From Amaurobius ferox (taxonomy: Eukaryota > Arthropoda > Arachnida > Araneae > Amaurobiidae): a stretch of 64,000 nucleotides of DNA. Shown piece by piece: positions 22,237-33,244 of the stretch (positions within the stretch are counted from its first letter, which is position 1; each line of letters begins with the position of its first letter). The notes beneath the pieces are model-generated. The model ran no database searches and was not told the DNA's origin. It worked only from the letters and a program-made list of their open reading frames with translations. The stretch is from NCBI GenBank assembly GCA_951213105.1, contig OX578144.1:85201015-85265014 (forward strand). The letters run 5' to 3'. The position numbers were made by a program, and so were the translations under genes.

Positions 22237-22607
22237 TAACTCTGCATCATTTAACTTATTAACTACAGCCATTAGTAGTTTGGGTTAGTACATTGCTTTG
22301 GTGGCCACAAAACCCACCTATTTTCAGCATAACGGATGATTAGGTAATATAATAATCTTATAGAAATTCACAAATAAGATATAAGGGTAATTCGAAGAGT
22401 CTACATTTTATTTAGCACACATAATAAATTTTATATCATAACTTTTAATCTTACAATTACTATTCTTCTTTTTCTGGTACTTAGTTAAGTAATTAGCCAG
22501 ATGCAATGCCAGACTTAGTAATATTTGGTTGGAACAGTGGGTGGGACGCATTAATTAGCCTTTTTTTAATGAAACGCATTTTTGATATTATCCTCATATA
22601 ATTTAAA

Positions 22608-23033
22608 TTATACCTGATACGATCTTTCACATCTTGGGAGAATCGTCGGGTTTTCCACCATCTCAACACCAGATGAATCCGAGAGCTCATCACACATAAT
22701 TTACAAAACTGTTATACTGCCTTGCTCTACAAAAATGTCCAACTTCACAGACTGACTGGACTCCAACTGCTCACCAACTCCGAGCAATAAGCAACTCTCT
22801 TGATCTCCTGCTTGACCTCATATATATACCTTCCTTCCGTTGGACGGTCTACGTTCTGGTATGCAAACATGGGGGCTGATCCGTAGACATGGGGCGTGGT
22901 ATGTAAGACATGGGGCCACCTGTATGTTACCGCCAATGTGCTTAGCGTGGGGATATTCATTCCGCCCGCATTCCTTGCTCCATCATTTCTTAATCCTTCC
23001 AAATATTTAATATTTTACATTTCTGGCATTACA
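22608..23033 (-). promoter_or_regulatory. Candidate TATA promoter with a short first exon (or LTR)
   Basis: On the minus strand TATATATA (22821-22828) is preceded by three CCCCATG motifs at 22868, 22888 and 22909, that is, spaced 20-21 bases. About 124 bases after the TATA box an ATG at 22697 opens 29 codons (MCDELSDSSGVEMVENPT..) ending CAG followed by GTATAA, which could be a splice donor. The block is GC-richer than its surroundings. Alternatively the start TGTAATGCCAG near 23033 could be an LTR edge. I do not recognise the protein. Confidence 0.25.
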
Positions 23034-23036
23034 CTT

Positions 23037-23849
23037 CCTATTCGTCAGAGACAAATATGTATAATCGTCCTAATACTTGACAAATATTTATTCGTAAACT
23101 CAAAAGTTTATTTCTATTTTCTTTATAATATAAGAGTTTTGAAATTTGAGAAAAAAACATAAAAATAGGATGTTACGTAATGAAACACTAATTTCTAGAT
23201 CGTTACTTTGGTAATTAGTAATATATTTATTATTTGTCCTTTGCTGACTAATGAAAGATTGTGGTTACGGAAAAAAATAACTACATTGTAGGTTAAACAT
23301 TTTTTACCATGACTTTCGAAAATTTACTAGGTATTGTCAAGCTACATGCTCTGAATGTTTGTAATTTTTTCAGCATGGTTGCAGTCTTTGCTTGAAAAAC
23401 CCTATTAAAGGAATTTTATTCTTGTGAGCATTGGTAAATCTATCCATTTTGTGCTGTTCTTTGTATCCTCTCATTCGTTTTTCGATATAAAATGTGGCAG
23501 AAACGTCTCTAGGAAAAATATTCTCTTGACTGAAAGTACTTTTGCAGCAATTTTTAGAGGTTCCATAATCCAAGTCAAAATAGATGCTATTATAAAAAGG
23601 TTAAAGATACAATTTGAACAAATATCAAGGTTCAGATCCATTTGAATACGCAATGAAAGCTCTTAGAGTGTTGTTTACACATATCTTTGTAGTTTAGGGT
23701 ACGGAAATCATAATTCATAAATGGATACACAGATTTCCATGATGTTAAATATTTAATTTGTTTACATAAAATTATTTGTTATTTAGTTGTTTTATGTAGG
23801 ATGTTCTGAAGAGAGGGAAAACATTGTTATTATGTGATATTTAAGATTT
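23037..23849. other. No recognisable gene
   Basis: AT-rich. The overlapping open stretches at 23370-23653 on both strands have no known motif and look like chance. Confidence 0.45.
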
Positions 23850-23916
23850 AAAAATCTGATATGGACAGCACATAACTTTCCTTTCAGATTTAAATTCATG
23901 TTTTTATTTCATTATA

Positions 23917-24638
23917 AGGTAAGTGACCCAAATATGGGCACCCCTAAGCATTTTAATTATAATAATGTTTGTTTTAGCACATAAAACTTTGAAAATTGGT
24001 GGATGTATTTTCCTTGCAGGGCGTAACAGGGAAAAATGATAATTGAGTTAAAAACATCAGATAGGTGCTAATAATGGACAGTGCTTATGTTGGGAACCTA
24101 TGCCCATATTTGGAATCTTTGCACCTAATATGGACACCCTTGAAAATTATGCTAAAAAAACCTTAAATCAACGTAAAACTTTACTCAGAGTCGGCACAAG
24201 GTCGACTTACAAAAATATAACATTTTCCCTTACTTGTAAGGCCAGAACATTCTTCATGTACCCAAACAGGGCACTTATTATACCGTATCAAGCCTAATTC
24301 TTTTTCTTGACGACACAGTACACAATGGCAGGTCTCTTTTGAGCTGGATACACCACTGCAGGATGACTGAGCTGCAACAGTTGATATTACATTTGTCTTG
24401 GGTTTAGGCTTGGGTGCTGGTTTCGACTTAGTTGCTCGTTTGGACTTGCCAGTTGCTTTATGCTTGGATGCCTTTTCTTCTGGAAAAAGCTATTTCACAA
24501 GTCTTTCAGCTCGATAATTTAAAGTCTTTTTCTGTTGGTCCTTTTAAAATATCGGAGATAGATAATTGATGAATATATGTGTCTTTTTTACAGCAGTGCC
24601 CATATTAGGTGTAGTGCCCATATTTGGGTCACTTACCT
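23917..24638. mobile_element. Pogo-like DNA transposon derivative, 722 bases
   Basis: Perfect 25-base terminal inverted repeats: AGGTAAGTGACCCAAATATG then GGCAC at the left, and the reverse complement at the right end. TA flanks both ends, the target duplication of the Tc1/mariner/pogo superfamily. Extra subterminal copies of CCCATATTTGG-like sequence lie at 24099 and 24598, possible transposase sites. The perfect inverted repeats suggest it is younger than the B2 element it interrupts. Confidence 0.75.
24178..24490 (-). pseudogene. Remnant of pogo/Tigger-like transposase C-terminus
   Basis: On the minus strand one frame reads a Lys/Pro/Ala-rich tail (KSKRATKSKPAPKPKPKT) followed by ETCHCVLSSRKRIRLD. 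After a stop and a frame change it continues CPVWVHEECSGLTSKGKCY..RPCADSE. Cys pairs followed by W.H..C resemble the zinc-binding tail found at the end of many pogo/jerky-type (DDE_1) transposases in arthropods. The catalytic domain is missing, so the parent element was internally deleted. Confidence 0.5.
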
Positions 24639-25711
24639 TATAATACATTACGTTTAATTGCAGAAAATAAAACGGACACTTTTCTGGTGTTATATCCAAT
24701 TTGCCCCTCTCAATGCATCTTCATTTCATTTGACAACTTAATTCACTTTAACTTCTTCAGCTCCTCAAAATTCCATAATACTAAAATATCTCCAGGATGG
24801 TTCTTCATACAGTCATGAGGTAAGTCATATTCAGTCTGTTGTCAAAACTTACCTGAAGAACAAGTACTTAATAAATATATTTATACACTTTTAATCATTT
24901 ATTTCAGATTTTAAATATTGTCTTACCTTCGCAAAAGAAGAATCGATTATATTTTCCTGAATCATATCAAAATCTGATCACATCAGAATAACCACCAAAG
25001 GACTTAATAACTAAGTTCTAAGAAATGGCATTAGATATTTTTTTAACTACAGTAAAAACGTCTTCCGTTCCTCAAAATTAAAAATAAAATGTCTCAAGAA
25101 CGGTTAGTCCTAGACTAATGGGGTTGGTCTTATTCTTTTTCTCGTCAAAACTTACGTATAAAACACGCATTTAATTGATGCATCCATTTGAGAATGCGTG
25201 GTCTTTCATTTTAGATTTTGGCGGTTTTCGCAGGCCATGTCGTAAAAAGGGCAGGTTTTTCTTTTCAGAATCTTACCAAAATCTAATCAGCAGCAGGGTA
25301 TCCTACAAGTAACTAAAAAATTTTGTTAAATTTGGTCAATTAATTTTTTAGCTAGAGTGATAAAGATTTTTGTGGGCAATTTAAAAAAAAGCGGGTTATT
25401 TGATCTCGAATTGTACCAGAATCTAATCAACACCAGCGTCACCAACAAGAGACTTACCTATCAAATTTTATGACATTCAGTGGATTAGATTTTTAGTTAC
25501 AGTGGATACATACATTGCACAGACAGACACACAGGCACACATACACACACACACACACACACACATATATACACGCTCACATACGTTACGTTAAATATAG
25601 TATTTTCGTACTCTAGAGGTCCCAAAACGTGTAGATTCGTCGAAAATTCGTGTTACGATTTTCAGCATGATTCCAATAATCTCCATATACATTACCATGT
25701 ATTGCAGGGAA

Positions 25712-26838
25712 ATTAAAAATATTCATTTTTAGCACTGTAATCCCAACTTATAAGTAAAAATGTAATTCAATAAAATTCCGGTTAAAATTACTCCTTCGGG
25801 TGGTCTAGATTTAAGGGATAAATATAATAATTTGTCGTTAAAATGGAAAAATAATATTGATTGGCTCCAATCAAATTGAACTCGTTAAATATATTAGGTA
25901 GGATGATTCATTTAAAGGCCACCTTCCCTTGAGCCCCTAATTTGTGAAATATATGCTAGTTAATGAGTTGTAAGTAATGATCAAACATTTTAAATTTTCG
26001 GTTCTATTAACTATTATTTTATTAATTATCTTGATCTCAGGAATTTGAACACGATGTTAAATACAACACATTGTAGCATTGTGGTTTGTATTTCCATATT
26101 AGAAAATATAATTACTACACTTTCGTTCAACATATGGCTGCACTTGCAATCATTCTAGAAGTAAAGGCACTATTTCTTTGTTATCTTGTGAAAAATTGAA
26201 ATACTGTTGATTTTTGTAAGACATGTATATTTTTCAATTTTCGGGCGCCATTGTAAGTTTGCTTGCTATTTAATGTGTTTTAAGTCGTTATCGTACGTTT
26301 CAATTTTTATTTCTGTTAAGTATTATTTTCTTAATTATGTTGATTGTGTTAATTTGAACAAAATGTAGCATCATACAACACACGTACATTTTAGAAATAC
26401 TCTATTTCTGGTATCACTGTTATGTGTACACAATTTTAGAGAAATTGAAACCTATCATGTACGTAGGTTATTAAAAGTTTGAGGACCAGAAACAAGATCC
26501 TTCAAACTATATTTATTTTACTATTAATGATGCATAAAGTTGCAGTTTTATAGTAGTAAATTATTTCTACCTTTTGTAGAAATAATTTTCTTTTTAACGC
26601 TAATACTTCAAGACAACCATCCACTACAACGGTTATGTGCTTACTCTGCTGACAAATCTGTCAGTCAACGACGTTTACACAACAGTGTAATTATACACAA
26701 TTCTCTGCTTATTATCATGTGTGTCAGAAGCAGTTTTGCATTCACTCTAATGTAGGCTATTAAAAGTGGTTCCATGTTTATCTTTTAACAGTGTCAGTGG
26801 CGTGATAAAATAATATGTATGGATCTTTAAAGGGCCTT
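25712..26838. other. No gene seen; weak internal duplication
   Basis: AT-rich. Two loosely similar ~330-base halves at about 25980-26240 and 26285-26560 (TATTATTTTATTAATTAT.TTGAT.. then AATTTGAACA..ATG) suggest an old tandem duplication. Nothing coding. Confidence 0.4.
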
Positions 26839-26912
26839 GCTGCCCTAACCGGGAATCTAACCCTGGATCTCTTAACTGGCCAGCCGCCGCTCTACCGTTG
26901 ACCTACTGGGAC
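26839..26912 (-). repeat. tRNA-like module 1 (SINE-type)
   Basis: On the minus strand it has an A-box-like TAGGTCAACGG followed by TAGAGC and a B-box-like GGGTTAGATTCCC, spaced as in a tRNA. It recurs four more times in the window next to pieces of one LINE. The acceptor stem does not close, so it is not a working tRNA gene. Confidence 0.65.
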
Positions 26913-27059
26913 GAAATTGCAAGCTCTTATAGTCGAAGTGGACTTTGCATTCTCCACCCTCTAATGTCATATTGGCAGGCAACTGACAATCTGACTGACT
27001 TGTTATTTTTACCCCAGCCTTCTGCTAATACTAATTTTACCTAAGTTAGTATCCTGCGT

Positions 27060-27160
27060 GGTCGTTATCCTCTCAATTTGAAAATGGCCCTCATTCTTCC
27101 AGAGTCCACTGAATCCATGATAGTCTTACTAGACTAACCTTCGACATCTGGTATTTCCCC
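27060..27160 (+). pseudogene. Fragment of LINE C-terminal coding region
   Basis: Matches the minus-strand coding tail of the second LINE copy at about 37900-38010: CCTGCGTG..ATT/CGTTATCCTCTC.ATTTGAAA, GTCCACTG.ATCC.TG and CTTACTAG. It is separated from module 1 by the same ~140-base link seen between module and coding tail at 38010-38160. Runs into a C-run at 27158. Confidence 0.5.
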
Positions 27161-27212
27161 CCCCCCCATTCCATTTTACAATTTCTACCTTCTAATATAA
27201 TAAATTTAAATT

Positions 27213-27583
27213 TTGGGGAAAAAATATCCTTTTTCTCCTCACTCCCTCCCACCTCCCTCTGATTTTGATTTCCTTGTTCCTTTCTCTAATTTTCACCCCT
27301 TTAAATGGTCCGTAAATTTAGTTAACAGAATGAATAAAGACTCTGCCATTTATAATATATATACTGATGGTTCAAATATTGACAATAACATTGGTTTTTT
27401 CGTCTGTATTTTTAAACATGATGTTCTGAAAAGGGTTCTCTTCTATCAACTTGACACGAGGAATACAGTATTTCAAGCCGAACTTACCGCTATTTCCTTT
27501 GCTATTGACTGGGATTCCTCTAATAATACTCCTGTTAATATTTTTTTCGATAACCTCTCTTCCATTCTAGCTCTTAACTCAAT
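27213..27583 (+). pseudogene. LINE RNase H domain, N-terminal half
   Basis: Frame starting at 27213; residues ~48-54 read IYTDGSN (first catalytic Asp), then GFFVCIF and VFQAELTAI (catalytic Glu), then IFFDNLSSILALNS (second Asp). This is the RNase H fold found at the pol C-terminus of several LINE clades (I, R1, Jockey-like). The frame is cut by the inserted family A element just after ALNS. No start codon need be assumed, since this is the interior of a polyprotein. Confidence 0.75.
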
Positions 27584-28514
27584 AAAAAAAAATCTGATGT
27601 GGGCATCACATGACTTTCCATATATAATGCAATGAATGTACTATTTTTACATTAAAAAAATAGGTGTTTCTTACAGTAGCTATTTATAATATTTCCAAGA
27701 ATTTGAATTTTCGTCAATTAGTCGTCATTTTCACTGATTAAGTGCCATTTTTATCAATTTGGCGAGATTTTCTGTTAATTTGGCAACATTTAAAAAAGTC
27801 GTCAAGTTGGCGATATTCCGCCAAATTCGGCGCCAAAATCTCGCCAAGCGTTATGGACGAAGAAATAAGTTATTCTTATAGCAGATAAATAAATATTGGC
27901 GTTCAAATACAAAAGTATTACTCAAAGTATCTTTCTTATGAATGGAACGAGCTAGAGATCCACGAGAATGATGTCACCCAATTTATTGTATGATATTACA
28001 TATGAAAGAGAACATGTTTCTCAACAGTTAATATATTTTTTTTTAATTTATGGGATTTTTCGATAAAATTAGTTAAAAAATGTGCAATATCTCGAGAATA
28101 TCTCATGCTAGTGTTCTAAAGTTTGTGTCAATCGTTTTCTAAGGAAATGTTACATTAGAAATGTCTATTTACGTAACTTTATTAAAGGTTTTGATTTTTT
28201 GATGATTTTTTCAAATTTTCACTCGACAATTGAGGGGAGTTCTGAACATTTAATTACGTTTAAATTCAATAGGCTTCCAGTATTCATGAATTGTGATTTT
28301 TGTACCAAATTTCATTCGAAACGGTCCATTTGTTCGTCAGTTATCATCTACACAGACTCACTGACACACACACACACACACACACTGACATCGCCTAAAA
28401 AATGTTTGATTTATGATCAGGGATGCTTGAAACCTGCTCTCCCGTCGAAAACTCGAATTCGAATTTTCGACCCTGTCACAATACTTTCCTTATACATTAT
28501 GTATATAAGGAAAG
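27584..28514 (+). mobile_element. Family A non-autonomous element, copy A6, inside a LINE
   Basis: 5' end TCTGATGTGGGCATCACATG at 27593, GGCGA/TCGCC section 27755-27850, CA microsatellite 28363-28385, 3' hairpin 28484-28514. It interrupts the RNase H frame, which resumes at about 28515. AATAAA lies on both sides (27581 and 28515 regions) but A-richness makes the exact join ambiguous. Confidence 0.87.
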
Positions 28515-28840
28515 TAATAAATCTTATTATCTTAATTCCATTAAATCCAAAACTCTTCTTGCCAAAAACCTTGTCAGTATTTCTTGGGTAAAAGCTCAAA
28601 ATAATATATCTGGAAATGAAATTGCCGATTATCATGCCAAAATTGCAACTATCTCTGGTTCTCATTTTACTATTCCCTTTCTTTACTCACTTATCTCAAA
28701 ATGTTGTAAATCTCATATCCTTAATCTTTGCAAAATTATCTTAATGATTATATTTCAACTAGGACTGGTGATCCGTCTAGAATCCTGTTTTACCTTCCTA
28801 TCGCGAATCCTAATTTACAATTTCTTAATAAATGCCTAAT
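28515..28840 (+). pseudogene. LINE RNase H domain, C-terminal half
   Basis: Resumes after the family A insertion: SKTLLAKNLVSISWVKAQ, then ISGNEIADYHAKIA, the typical last RNase H block with its catalytic Asp (GNE.AD..AK). Frames change after about 28730. Confidence 0.72.
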
Positions 28841-29072
28841 TTACTTTTTTACTGTTGATGGCCTCTTTTTCGATTACCTATACGTTTCAAAATTAAATCC
28901 ACCTCTAACTGTATTTGCAATAAATTCGGTGACGTTGATCATTACATTTTCGATTATAAATCATTGTACATTTTCGATTGTTTCTCTAATAAATCAATTT
29001 GGTTCTCCAAAGTTCGTTAAAATTAAAAACTGCATTCTTGTTGCCATGGAAATTTCTAATAAAGTGACCTAA
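28728..29072 (+). pseudogene. LINE C-terminal domain, decayed
   Basis: Reads NYLNDYISTRTG and ends KIKNCILVAMEISNKVT. The same C-terminus (KIKNCILVSMEISNKVT) occurs in the minus-strand copy at 37725. At least one frameshift separates it from the RNase H part, and the HYIFDC motif seen in the other copy is degraded here. Confidence 0.65.
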
Positions 29073-29770
29073 GCTTATGAGTAGATTTTGCTCTCAATTA
29101 ATTTTGATCAATGAATCCCTTTATTTCATTCTTATTAACTTATATGGACTTATTGTGTTCCCTCCATATTTTCTGTTTATTATAAAAAAAAAAGAAAAAT
29201 AAAAGCTATGTTAACTGTTCTTATTTTCTCGTTTCTTTCTCTTTCTTTTGACCCTTTTAATTTGTATTTTTCTAATTTTCCTTTTCTAAATTTTATTCTA
29301 AATTTCTGTTTTTGTTTTTCGTGTGCTTAATTTTTTTTTCCTTTTCATATATTTTCTAAATTTTACTTTTAAAATTTTATTTTTTTCTTTAATTTTAATC
29401 TATCTTTCATTATGTTAATATACCTCCCTCTAAATTTTTATTTTTCAATGATCTTTTAATCTATATTCGAAATAACCCTTTCCCCATTTTTGAAAAATGG
29501 ACGTACTCGTTAAGTCCAAATATAATATAAAACTCTTTGCTTAACCACAATATTTTTCATCAACTGTTATCTTTTTAGACCTAAATAAATGCTTGTTTGG
29601 CGGGATGTTAAACCTTGGGTGCCTCCTGAGTGCAGACGTATCCTTTCCCGGCCGTGCAGCCAGTTACTCTAAACCCACTATGTGATTCGCACGGTCTGAG
29701 GTCTTCAGACCTCTGGCATCTTTGTACTAACCTACAGGGTTGACCTACAGGGTTGACGCCATTGTAAAGA
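29073..29770 (+). other. LINE 3' untranslated region
   Basis: T-rich stretch (29190-29460), then GACCTAAATAAATGC.TGTTTGG and CCTTGGGTGCCTCC..GCAG, then GGTCTGAGGTCTTCAGACCTC (an imperfect palindrome around 29692-29713). All of this is matched in reverse at 37050-37740. Confidence 0.6.
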
Positions 29771-29779
29771 GCCTATAGC

Positions 29780-29848
29780 TGCTCCAACCGGGAATCGAAC
29801 CCTGGATCTTCGAACTGGCCAGCCGACACTCTACCGTTGAGCCATAAG
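29780..29848 (-). repeat. tRNA-like module 2 (SINE-type), downstream of LINE
   Basis: On the minus strand GGCTCAACGGTAGAG (A box) and GGGTTCGATTCCC (perfect B box), the best conserved of the five modules. It is antisense to the LINE and lies about 30 bases after the GCCATTGTAAAGA motif, the same spacing as in the inverted copy at 36.9-37.05 kb. Confidence 0.7.
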
Positions 29849-29889
29849 ACAAAATTGCAAGCTCTTATCGTCTAAGTGCACTCTGCAGA

Positions 29890-30448
29890 TTTAAACTTAG
29901 GTCCTGCTTTCCTATGCGTGTTTTTCTTTAAGGAATTATTATAAAGTTATATAAAACTGAGTGTTATATAAAAAAGTTATATAAAACTGTGACCAAACTG
30001 AGCAAACGAAAATGTCCATGATTAACATGGCTTTTGAAAAATCATTTGACTGGATTTAAGATGTTAACGTATGCTTACTCAAATAGAAAGACGAAAAACT
30101 TCGAAGGGGGATTTTATCCTTAAACTTTGATAGTGTCTATCGCTAGTGTTTGTATAGATTTTGTTGAGTAAGCCTTACTTCCGTGTTAAATTGTGTGTCT
30201 AGTTTTAGTGCTTTGAAAACTTTTATATTTTCTAATCTGCTATTCATGAACAAATGTTAAAATATTTATTGTACAAATCAAACAAATTAAAGTTCCTACT
30301 CATGATAAATCAAGTACGCGTTCTAAAAATAAACGAATGCAGTTTTATTATTAAAATAACTTATCTTGTAAATGTACTTGATTGCATACTCTATCGGATT
30401 CATCTGATTTTCTTTGCTGAAATTTTGTTCTATCATATCTATAAAAAC
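29890..30448. other. No recognisable feature
   Basis: AT-rich; a small direct duplication GTTATATAAAACTG at 29945-29990. Nothing coding. Confidence 0.45.
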
Positions 30449-30760
30449 GTGATGTAGGCAGCACATGATTTTTCTTATATAATGCAATGAATTTACTTTT
30501 TTTACAGTGAAAAAATGATCAAAAGATCCACTGCACAGCGTTTGTAAAGTTGAATTGTACATTTGATGCTTTTACGGATGACTACATGTAGAACTATTTC
30601 GTTTCAAATTAACTTATATTTCTCGCAACTCAAAATTAACAATTGTAAATATTGACAACATCCTCAGTAAGCAATATATTCCATATTTTAAAATAATTTA
30701 ATAATACATTCATTAATTAGGCGTCATTCTTATTAACCCGGAGTCATTTTTGCCATTTTG
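30449..30760 (+). mobile_element. Family A-like 5' end joined to shared segment
   Basis: 5' end CGTGATGTAGGCAGCACATG followed by TTTCTTATATAATGCAATG, then from about 30525 the segment also present at 19445-19683. No 3' hairpin follows; the sequence runs into the GGCGAC array. It may be a longer or older form of family A. Confidence 0.55.
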
Positions 30761-32215
30761 ACGAATTTTTGCCAATCTGGTGTTAAATATTGCAAAGTCG
30801 ACGATATTTCGCCAGATTATTCACCGAGTTCGCCAAATGTATCATCAAGTGTTACGAGCAATGCTTGAGACTACAAGAGCAATGTTTATGTACTAGAATG
30901 TTATTTCTTATATACTAGAAGGTAAGCTCGTCATATGACGGAATTAAAAAATTGCAAAGCGTTGCCTCGGACGCCGGTGGCGGACTGCCAACCTTTCACA
31001 AGACATTGGTGTAGGCAACATGCAAGTCCGCTGCGTGTTTACAAACAGTTGGAAATACCAACTCGAGAAAGCACAAGCAGGTGTTTACAGTGCATATTGG
31101 CTACGGCGTATTCAGACACCTGATGGCCGAATAAAATATTATTCAGTTTTTGAGTATTTTGAATTTGTTTTATAAATTTGTATAGTTCACATTATGTCCG
31201 TCCAATAATAATTTTTATCAATCACTTCAACTATTTTTATCTGTGACGTACGCAATCACTTTATTTATTTTTATCTATGTACACAATAACTTTATCTATT
31301 TTTATCTATGTAAACAATTTTTTGAGCTCTTTCATTTCGTTTTATAAAATTGTATATTTCAGTTCATCCAGCATAAATATTTAACTATGTACACAACATT
31401 TAGCGTCATTTTTATCAATTTGGTGACAATGTTATCCATTTAGCGGCATGTTCTTCAATTTGGCAAAATGTGGCCAAGTTGGCGACATCCGACAAGATTT
31501 TCGGCAATCATTACGGACGGATGGAGAATTAGGTTATTTTTACAGTCGAGTCTTATGTTTTCAAATCATCAAGTCGTCCTTTTCCCTGATTTAATGGCAT
31601 TTTTATCAATTTGGTGACATTTTCGTCAGTTTAGAAACATTTAAAACTGTCGCCAAGTTGGCGATATTCCGCCAAAACTTGTCTCCAGAATTTCGCCAAA
31701 CGTTACAGACGGAGGAATAGGTTGTTTTTATAGTAAACAAGAAAGTATGCCCATCGTATGACGGAATTCAAAATTTGAAAAACATAACCACCCATTTCGC
31801 GTTATTTTTATCAAATTTGCAACATTTAAGTAATTTTGATACCTTTTTATCAATTTAGAGACATTTTCATCGATTTGACTGTATATCTGTAAATTCGACT
31901 ATTTTTGTTAATTTGACGATCTGTTTGTTAATTTTGATTAATTTGGAAAGATTAAAATAAGTCATCAAATTTGTCGCCAAGTGAGATGGTTGAAATGACA
32001 GTAGAACACTACCGAAACATTACAATACTATTCCCCTTTCAAACCCAAATAATTTCATTGATTTCATTGTCATTTTTATAAGTTTGGCGACAATTTTATC
32101 GATTTGGTGACATTTATTCGATTTGGCAAAATTTTCGTTTATTTGGCGATATTTTGATCAATTTGACGACGTTTTTAAAAGTTCCCAAATTTGTCGCCGA
32201 GTAGGACGTTTGGAC
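30760..32215. repeat. Degenerate array of ~20-base units (ATTTTTATCAATTTGGCGAC)
   Basis: Four blocks (about 30725-30860, 31400-31510, 31585-31710, 31800-32210) of units of roughly 20 bases ending TTTGGCGA, with TTGGTGAC, TTTAGCGGC and TTTGACGAC variants. Block ends repeat CGCCAA.CGTTACGGACGGA. The same unit forms the core of family A elements, so this looks like an expanded form. Between blocks, 30930-31125 is a GC-richer patch of unknown origin. Confidence 0.6.
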
Positions 32216-33177
32216 TGACAAACAGCACCAGGCACCAGGTGTGGAAATTAAAGGAACTGTCAGAAGTGCAGCTAGATAAATGCAAGTATGTACTATATAA
32301 GAAAAGCCGAGTTAAAAATAATCCATGGTTTTTACGCCAAGATACATGATTTTTCGTTTTCAGAAAATTAAATCCCGATTTTATTCAAACTTCCGTTGAA
32401 AGAAAATTAGTAATTTCAATTTCCCTTTTGGCAATATGTAGAGCGTAATGAAAACGTATATCGCATTTGAGAAGTATGGGACTACTAAATTAAACTGAAA
32501 ACTAAAACTGTTACGCTCTACGTATTTCTGACGTTAAACACGTAATCCCAGTAGTAAAAATATTGACAATTGGACCTTTTTCTGTGAACCACCACATCCG
32601 ATATTTTAAGTAATATTTCGTTGAAAAAATGAAATTTTACTAAACTGCCTTTTTTACCGATGAATTTAAATGTAAACAGTTGAAATGAAAATAATTTATT
32701 TTCTCCAAGACAAACAGCAGCTTAAATTAATAAAAATGAAAAAAATGAATGACTTTCAATTTTCAAGGAATATATTTTCCTCACTTTTATTGCTTTTTAG
32801 ATGGTTTAAAATATTTTCAAGCTTTAGTCTTTATTTTAATTTTTGAAATTTGTTCGTTTCATTTTGAATGTTTTGCCCTGCAAGCGTACTCAGAGTTTAG
32901 ATTAAAAAACAAAATATTTCAATGCATCGTTTTTGTAGAATATGAAAGATGTGCATATATTTTATTAGGATTATAACAAATGGAAAAAAACATCTTAATC
33001 TATCTGCACTATTAATATAATTTTAAATAGGCATGAACAGTCTTGCAATTATTACATATATACAATTATTAATGGGTACTTTGGAATAGTTTTACATGTT
33101 GTCATCCGGAAAATAGCCAAATATATAAATCTATGTTAAAAACACAGTATCGTGTATCTTATACATTATTTTTTGAC
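32216..33177. other. No gene seen; old dispersed repeat at 32640-33000
   Basis: AT-rich; part resembles 4240-4660 (see that entry). A 75-codon open stretch at 32749-32976 overlaps the repeat and has no known motif. Confidence 0.4.
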
Positions 33178-33244
33178 TGTCAAAGTAATAAATTCATTGC
33201 ATTATATAAGGAAATGGTACACTGCCCATATCAGATTTTTTATT
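33178..33244 (-). repeat. Solo 5' end of a family A element
   Basis: In reverse: TCTGATATGGGCAGTGTACC-like start then TTTCCTTATATAATGCAATG and TTTATTACTTTGACAGT. Only about 65 bases remain. Confidence 0.55.

Larger units (their letters stand above)
23850..25711 (+). mobile_element. Family B element, copy B2, interrupted
   Basis: 5' end TCTGATATGGACAGCACATA with ACTTTCC at 23854-23880. The body resumes after the nested pogo-like element and is recognisable from about 25060 (GTCTCAAGAACGGTTAGTCC), through GGCAGGTTTTTCTTTTCAGA modules, a CA microsatellite at 25540-25565, to a decayed 3' hairpin at 25676-25711 (right arm AGGGAAATT). The stretch 24645-25040 is only weakly like other B copies. Confidence 0.65.
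27200..29620 (+). mobile_element. Decayed LINE (non-LTR retrotransposon) 3' half
   Basis: RNase H domain, C-terminal domain and 3' untranslated region of a LINE, split by a family A element (27584-28514). The 3' region from 29050 (AAAGTGACCTAAGCTTATGAG) to 29760 is matched in reverse by 37050-37740. The reverse transcriptase and endonuclease regions are absent, as expected for a 5'-truncated insertion. Confidence 0.75.

Noticed and set aside
29780..29848. A genuine tRNA gene on the minus strand
   Set aside because: A and B boxes are good, but I could not pair an acceptor stem or an anticodon stem, and related modules recur as repeats beside LINE pieces.
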